From positions 62,001 to 126,000 of the forward strand of contig NBAY01000054.1 of the NCBI GenBank assembly GCA_002794775.1: DNA of 64,000 nt. The letters run 5' to 3'. Shown piece after piece: positions 57,778 through 64,000 of this stretch (positions are counted from its first letter, which is position 1; each line of letters opens with the position of its first letter). The notes beneath the pieces were generated by a model. It saw only the letters and a program-made list of their open reading frames with translations. It had not been told where the DNA came from and made no database searches. The DNA comes from Porodaedalea pini. Taxonomy: Eukaryota > Basidiomycota > Agaricomycetes > Hymenochaetales > Hymenochaetaceae. The translations under genes were made by a program, and so were the position numbers.

Positions 57778-60700
57778 TTACCCCCCCCCCTCAAGGTTGG
57801 GTGTCCCGACCAACCATGATTGTGGTCATCAGGCTCAGTGTCGATGAAGAGCAGACGGAGGCGTTGTCGAGGGATTTTGAGTTTACAAGGGGCATCGGGG
57901 TGTTTTTGATGGAATTCTGCGATCACCTCCTTTGCATTCTTGCCGAAGTCCATCTCTGGCTGCCAAGCTGGTTCATTGTAGCCAACCCACTTGTCGAGGT
58001 ATTGTAGCTTCCCTCGGTGTAGATGTGAGTCTAGAACCTCCTCGATCTCATATTCCTCCTTGTTATCAACAATGTTGGGCAGCAGAGGCAGCTGTTGCTT
58101 TTGACTCTCAAAGGACAGTTCAACAGTGGGTTTCAGCAGGGCTTCATTGAAGATGGGGTATACCTTTTTCCATTGCTTTAGGAGCTTGAGCTTGTAAGCA
58201 CTTGCTCCTACCTTGTCGATGATGTTGAAGGGACTGTACCACTTGTCGGCAAGCTTCTTCATCAGCAAATCTGTACTGATGTTCCGCCTGTCAAGGAAGA
58301 CCTTGTCTCCCATCTTGTACTCCACTGACACCCTTGCTGTTCAGTCATGGTAGCATTTCATGTTATCAGCTGCCTTGACCAGGTTGTCCTTCACAATGTG
58401 ATGAGTCTCCTTGATGTGCTTTGCAAATTCTTCCGCTGACATGTTAGCAGATGAAGTTCACCTCATGTCAAAGCTTAAGGGATGACGTCCCATATTTGTG
58501 TAGAAGGGGGACATCTTCATTGCCAAGTGTTTGTGGTTGTTGTATGCAAACTCTGTGAGGGGGAGCCAATCCTTCCAGTCTGATTACTGATGGTTGACAA
58601 AGAGTCGAAGGTACTGTTCAAGCTCCTGGTTAACGCGTTCCGTTTGACCATCCATCTGTAGATGATACGCTGTCGACAGGTTGCCTTCAATGTGCAGGAG
58701 TTTGTACAGCTCCTTCATCATTGATGCATTGAACTGCATGCCTCAGTTGTGGATAATTTTCTTCAGTAGGCCGTGGAGGCAGAAGACATGGTCACGGTAC
58801 AATTGAGCCATGCCTTCCACTGACAACTTTGTTGTCATTGGGATTGTGTGCATTTGTTTTGAGAATCTGTCCACAAAGATGCAGATTGCATTGTGTCCCT
58901 TTGAGTCTGGGAGCTCTCCAATGAGATCAACCATGACGATTTCCCAAGGGCCTTCTGGGACTGCATTTGGATGAAGTGGTCTTGACCTCGACGTTCTCAA
59001 GGCTTTCGTTCGCCGACATCAGTCACATCCTCAAACGTACGCTCTCATGTCTGAGAACATCGATGCCCACCAGAAGTCCTGGCGGACAAGCTCTACCGTC
59101 TTTGAGGCTCCTGGATGTCCAGCCAGTACCAAGTCGTGACACTCCCGCAATATGGCCTCCTTCATCATCAATGGAACATACACCTTGCCTTTCATCCGCT
59201 GAAAGGTGATGGTACAGGTCTACAGGTAGACTCGGACCTGGTTGAGTTCGGCCACTGGGGGTTCACTCTAATGTGTCTGGTGGAGGGGATAGTGTCAGGG
59301 AGTGTAGGGAAGTGTAGGGGAATACTTGGGTATAGGTATCAACTTGAGAGAGCAAGTACAAAGGGCGACCGGCAAAATGTGCCTAAATGCGGTCAGAGAA
59401 CAAAGGGCAACTACGATCTTGACAACCCGGGCTCGGAAACTCGCCAGTGAAGACAGTAATTGAAACGATTTGTCGAGACGATTCTGAATCTGAAAAGACC
59501 TCGAGACGTGATGCAGAATTGACGGAGATATAGTGGTTGCACTGTTGTGGCTGGTGGAATGCACGGAACTCCCGGAATGGAAAAGCTATTTTCGTAGCTC
59601 TATGATGCGGGCTCGGAATCGTGCAGGACAAGACAGTAATCGAAACGGATTGACGACGAGATTACAAATCTGAAAAGAGCTCAAGAATCGGTTTAGAACT
59701 GAGGGCAATATAGCAAAAGCAAGATTTGACCGAAAACAGGGCTCAAGACAGAACAGATGGAACGGATGGAATGACACTGAACAGCAACGGAGATGAGAAC
59801 TAAAGACTGGGACTGACTCGGGGGAACTAAACTTGTATTTTTGATACATTTACATGAGTGTTTAAATAACTGACAGAGGGTTGAGCCTCTGAGCGGCATA
59901 CAAAGGACACAAAGACAGACTGGAGGCTCTAGCCAAACAACACCAAACAGCCGGAACTCGGAGCCGGAACTCAGACACATGAGAAATTAAGCTTTGGGAG
60001 GCTCAGAACAATACCAGACCTGACCAAAAACAGACTTTGGTGGCTCACCAGTACAGAACCAAGCTATATGTATCGAGTTAATCCAGCCAAACACTGAAAG
60101 TGTCCTGAAATGCGTCAGGGATACTTGTAAGGCTGTCCTGAGTCGAATTGAACCTAATAGAGCCGATTCTGAGGCCAGCGGCATCGGGATCTCCACACCA
60201 CCACAACCTGTCAGCCTCTCTGACTCATCCTGCATCCTCTGTGCTTCACCCACCTGTTCCACCACCTCATTGCACGATGTCCACACCACCCCATGGTTCA
60301 GCCACTTCTCCTTGATGAACACGATGCCATCATTGTCATCCTTGCCCTGATCATAGCCCGCCTTGTGTGACAGCAGGCCCACCTTGCCCATCGTCTTCCC
60401 TGACTTGTGTTCGAGGTGGAAGTCGAATTCTTCAAGTTTGGTCTGCCAGCAAGCTTGACGATAGCTCAGCTTCTGCGCCAACTTGAAGTAGGTGAGGTTG
60501 GCATGGTCGGACCAGATCTCAATCTTGTGACGGGCACCTAGGAGGTCTGTCACCACTCCTTAAGTGCCGAAACAATAGCGAGCATCTCCTTGTTGTAGAT
60601 CTCATAGTTTCGTTCTGCTGGTTCGAGTGCAATCACCCTCCACTTTCCTTCCTGTTTCTGCAGCAACATGCCACCAAGCACAAAGTTTGATAAGTCCACC

Positions 60701-61520
60701 TCTACGCAGAAAGGGCCCTCGTTGTTGGCGATAGTCAGGACTGGAGGTGAGCAGAGATGTTGCCTCAGCTCCTCAAACACTTCTTGCTGTTTGGTCTCCC
60801 ATACCCAGTCCTTCTTGCCCATTAGTAATGTCAACAGTTGGACCACCTTGCTGTAGTCCTTGATAAACTGCCTCAGCCAATTTCCCATGCCAAGAAACTG
60901 TTGCAGCTCCTTGAGGTTTCGTGGGACGGGCCAGTTTGCAATCACCTCCGTCTTTGCTGGGTCAGCCTTGATCTCACCATTGCCAATGATGTGGCCGAGG
61001 TATTTGACAATCTTAGCGTCAAATTCACACTTCTCCAGCTTCAGGTACAGGCCGTTTTCTCAAAGAATCTGGAGGACACGCCTTGACGTCTCAATATGTT
61101 CCTTGAGGGTTTCCGAGAGGATCAGGATGTCGTCGAGGTACATGATGATCAAGTTAGCATAGATCAGATCCTTGAAGATGTGATTGACAAACACCTGGAA
61201 CGTCACTAGCACATTGCAGAGACCAAAAAACATCACTGTTGGCTCAAAGAGACCCATGTTCGTGCAGAACACTGCCTTCCACTTGTTGCCCTTGTGGATC
61301 CGGATGTTGTAGTACCCCCAGTGAAGGTCAAGCTTGGTGATGTACTTTGCTTTCTTGACCTTGTCAATGAGTTCGTTGATGAGAGGGAGAGGGTATTTGT
61401 TCTTAATCATACTGTTGTTGAGCTTATGGTAGTCCTGGATTGGGCGTAGTGATTTGTTGGCCTTCTTAATGAAGAAGAAAGGTGACGCCATGGGTGATAT
61501 TGATTGTCAGATGCGACCAG
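57778..61520 (-). pseudogene. A3 pol: RT, RNase H, integrase, chromodomain (broken)
   Basis: RT lies from 61491 ([19 protein letters not shown]) with YLDD near 61125, RNase H 60760-60440, and the integrase zinc region is split by LTR-D. The integrase core is 59000-58600 with VDLI, then HN* where others have HDR (Asp to Asn and Arg to stop), so the second catalytic Asp is lost. The chromodomain frame is 58331-57765 (YLDKWVGYNEPAWQPEMDF). It ends TAA just before the LTR. Confidence 0.85.
59200..60197. repeat. LTR-D copy 2
   Basis: It is 998 bases, TGAAAGG...CTCCACA, flanked by CCGC (59196-59199) and CCAC (60198-60201), a 4-base duplication with one transition. The empty site is visible in A1 and A4 integrase sequence (near 15395 and 40240). 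It has the same orientation in the window as 899-1886. Confidence 0.78.
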
Positions 61521-62331
61521 TGTAGTGATTAACCATCACCTATGCACCGGCTGAGTCCTACTCCCTTCATTTACACTACTCCTTTGACTCCCTTTACCGG
61601 CCACCAAACATTACCATCTATTCATTCATAATCGGCGGCTGACTCTTTATTATAATTCTTGGTATGGACACGATCGGACAGACGGATGTCATACGAACTC
61701 GATCCACACATGGACGACCGACTCTCGTTGGCACAGGTGGAAGGAATTAGGCAAGTAGGACAAGGACGTGGGATATGGTTGTGCAGTGGTGGGAAACAAG
61801 AGAGCAGGTTGGGCACTATAACATCACTCCATGACGATCGGCTGCGTGATGTGCACAGGCCAATTGCCGACTCACATTCACATCCGCTCACACAGACTCA
61901 GCCAAGTCTTGCACCACTTCCTCTGCTTTAGTTTAGTATAAAGTCGCAGTAGTTTATAGAGAGAAAGAGGACAGAGATAGACAGTACCCCTCTACCTCCA
62001 TACAGCAGCAATCTACTACATGCAGTTCTACGCACTTCTCGCCTGACTCTCACTCTAAACCTGTACACACCAACTCTGTCACTGACTCTCAGAACTCCAT
62101 CACCCAATCACCAAAAACCTTCGGCCACTGTCATAAGTGCTGACTCTACCCAGCCAAGTCTTGGTCCCATCAGAATCCCGCTCATATCCATATCGCCAAG
62201 TCTTCATATCTTGAACCTTGCTCTACTTAGGTTGTCCCTCTCAGTATACCGAGTCACTGCAGTCCCCTTTGGGTTGAACACAAGCACTAGCCCAGATTGC
62301 CCTTTGAATTAGAAGAGTCTGCACCCCTATA
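61521..62331 (+). repeat. 5' LTR of C4
   Basis: It is about 811 bases. It begins TGTAGTGATTAACC; the end reads CCCCTATA where the other copies have CCCCTACA. The TGGAGCCCAC primer site follows. Confidence 0.9.
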
Positions 62332-62383
62332 CATTGGAGCCCACCGTGAGGGGGACAAGGTGCCTCACCTAAGTATCAGGTCG

Positions 62384-64000
62384 ATGTCTGAAGCTCCTTG
62401 GCACTCTACACACATACAGGCAAAGGTCCAGGAAGAACTGAGCAACTCACCACCACCACCCAGAGGACGAGGCTGAGGAAGACCAAGAGGTCACCCACCG
62501 GCCACAGCCACCCCTCAAATCTTACATACCCCCAGAGAAGCATTGTTGTCACCTTTTTGCTGATCTGGAATTGCCAACCCAGAAAACACACCTCAGGACA
62601 CTGAACAACAACAGCAATCCTCAGTAGCCAAACCAGAAACCACACAAGAACGAGGACAACCAGTCGAACCTAGAAGGATCCTACCTGATCTCATCAAAAC
62701 TCCACTATCACTTCATATCCCAGGAAGTTTCATAACTGGCAACAGGTCTCATCTCAGCATTGCCAGTACACCACTCAGTCGGCAGACACAACGACCCAGG
62801 GGAGCACCCAAAAGTGAGGAAAGGAACCCAGGCCTCAGAGGATACAGAAGTCCAACAAGGGAACAAAGTCGCTCCAGATCTGAAGAAGTAGTCAGGAAAT
62901 TAGTATCACCAGGACCGTGAGAATCAGCAACACTGTATCAAAACCAGTCACTAGGATCGTTGTCACCCTGAAGGCTAGGATCACCACTTAATTGGAACAG
63001 GCAAGCCATCAGAAGGCGACTCAATGAACCTCTGATCCAGACAGAAGGACCAATAGAAGGACCAACAGAATGAAACTCCAAACCTGAGAATCCTACCCCC
63101 GACCAAGAAGAATGATCAACCCCGGGATCACCACAAACTCAGTCCAAGACATCAGAGGAAGAACTACCCCTGCCAGCACCACCACTAACTCCAGAAGGAA
63201 CGGTACCTGTTGCGATATCAAGAATTGCCAATCCCTACCTGGAAACTTGCCCTTCTACCCCGGAACAACCAGGAAGAACACCAACTCCACCCACAAGAAC
63301 ACCTACACTGGCACCGCCAACTTCCCATATTGTGGTGCCACCAATAGTCAGAGCAGTCATGGCCAATTCTGCCACACAAGGATCGAGCCAAGGACCTTCA
63401 CAAGCTCCTCCAACGGTACCACCAGCACAACCCATACCGAACATAGCAAATCCTCTCCCGGACCTCGCTGAGTCCAGAAATCTCCCAATCACCAGACCAA
63501 ATCCTCCAGTTCCAGGAGCAACAATGTCAAACAGACATGACAAACGAGCACCAGCAATGAATGCTGATGTGGAACCAGAAGGGATCCTGCAATTCTTTGA
63601 AGAAGTCAACATATTGGGATTGAACACAGGGATCACTGAGCTACAGAAATTTAATTGGGCATGTTACTACACACCGGTACATGAGGAGTTACTATGGTCA
63701 ACTCTCCCACAGGCACGACAAAACAATTTCATGTCATTCAAAACAGCTGCCCTAAGCTTCTATCTGGCGGCAATGATAAGATACATGTACGGGGATCTAA
63801 TCAACTTTGTCACCGAGAACTCCAATAAAGTTTTGATGAGCACAGCTGCCCTGGGAGAATATCATCAAAGCTTCATGCGTATGATGTCATATCTGGTTCA
63901 AGAAGGAGTCATTTCAGAACTAGACCAAAAGTGGTTCTATCGAGAAGGTCTGAATCAGCTCACCAATCAGCAACTTGAACAACAGCTTCAGTTGGTTGAC
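62384..64000 (+). pseudogene. C4 gag (partial at window end)
   Basis: ATG 62384-62386 (MSEAPWHST). The proline-rich region and conserved gag core (from about 63540, DVEPEGILQFFEEVNILGL) run to the window end. TGA stops are present (for example 62474-62476). Confidence 0.85.

Larger units (their letters stand above)
57312..61520 (-). mobile_element. Family A element A3, 3' part (truncated by C4)
   Basis: The 3' LTR is 57312-57777, then pol towards the right, cut at 61520 by the C4 LTR. It is inserted at the XPB position CTGTG, the complement of the CACAG used by the solo LTR in the left arm. It carries LTR-D at 59200-60197. The 5' half and 5' LTR are outside the window. Confidence 0.88.
61521..64000 (+). 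mobile_element. Family C element, copy C4 (5' part; runs off the window)
   Basis: LTR, primer site and gag are as in C3. It entered A3 pol; CCAG (61517-61520) would be the left target duplication. It keeps CGA at one gag position where C1 and C3 have TGA. Confidence 0.92.

Overview
The window looks like a transposon graveyard from a filamentous fungus, most likely a basidiomycete of the Agaricomycetes. The basis is short introns of about 47-113 bases with GTGAGT/GTAAGC-type donors, remains of eukaryotic XPB/Ssl2 and eS6 genes, and Ty3/Gypsy elements with fungal-type features. The class is an inference and I cannot name a species. I see no intact host gene, tRNA, rRNA or CRISPR array.

Almost everything is nested LTR retrotransposons of two families. 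Family A is about 6.1-6.4 kb, has LTRs of about 340-470 bases, makes 5-base target duplications and has a chromodomain integrase (chromovirus). It carries an 11-base self-primer signature, and gag and pol sit in a -1 relation across a GGATTTT or GGGTTTT heptamer. Family C is very large, about 13.6 kb once later insertions are removed. It has LTRs of about 800-860 bases, 4-base duplications and a tRNA-type primer site. Between integrase and 3' LTR it carries some 5.8 kb of extra sequence. That cargo holds an antisense, four-exon gene with a Zn2Cys6-like cysteine cluster, and two sense ORFs. Two further solo-LTR-like families (B and D, about 0.9-1.0 kb, TG...CA ends, 4-base duplications) occur twice each.

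Layout. 1-10368: C1 (minus), inserted in C2 and hit by LTR-D. 10369-12577 and 26210-27136: the 5' part of C2 (minus). 12578-26204: A2 (plus, CCAGG duplication), inserted in C2 gag. 13550-19903: A1 (minus, TGTAC duplication), inserted in A2 gag. 23064-23993: LTR-B in A2. 27137-29800: AT-rich DNA with MITE-like inverted repeats. 30-32.8 kb and 53.5-54.1 kb: an XPB/Ssl2 helicase pseudogene on the minus strand, split by a solo A LTR (31611-32076) and by the 20.7 kb C3 element (32794-53473, plus, ACCT duplication). C3 itself contains A4 (38483-44616) and LTR-B (48132-49017). 55.2-55.5 kb: an eS6 fragment. 55918-57311: an inverted duplication with a 47-base spacer, whose right arm repeats middle XPB exons without C3. 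57312-61520: truncated A3 with LTR-D. 61521 to the end: the 5' part of C4.

The duplicated right arm preserves the empty target site of C3, so the order of events can be read. XPB decayed, an A element entered it, the locus duplicated by inversion, C3 entered the left arm, and A4 and LTR-B then entered C3. Differences between LTR pairs and between copies are mostly C/T and G/A transitions, often at CpG, and many stops are TGA where a sister copy keeps CGA. This fits methylation- or RIP-like decay.
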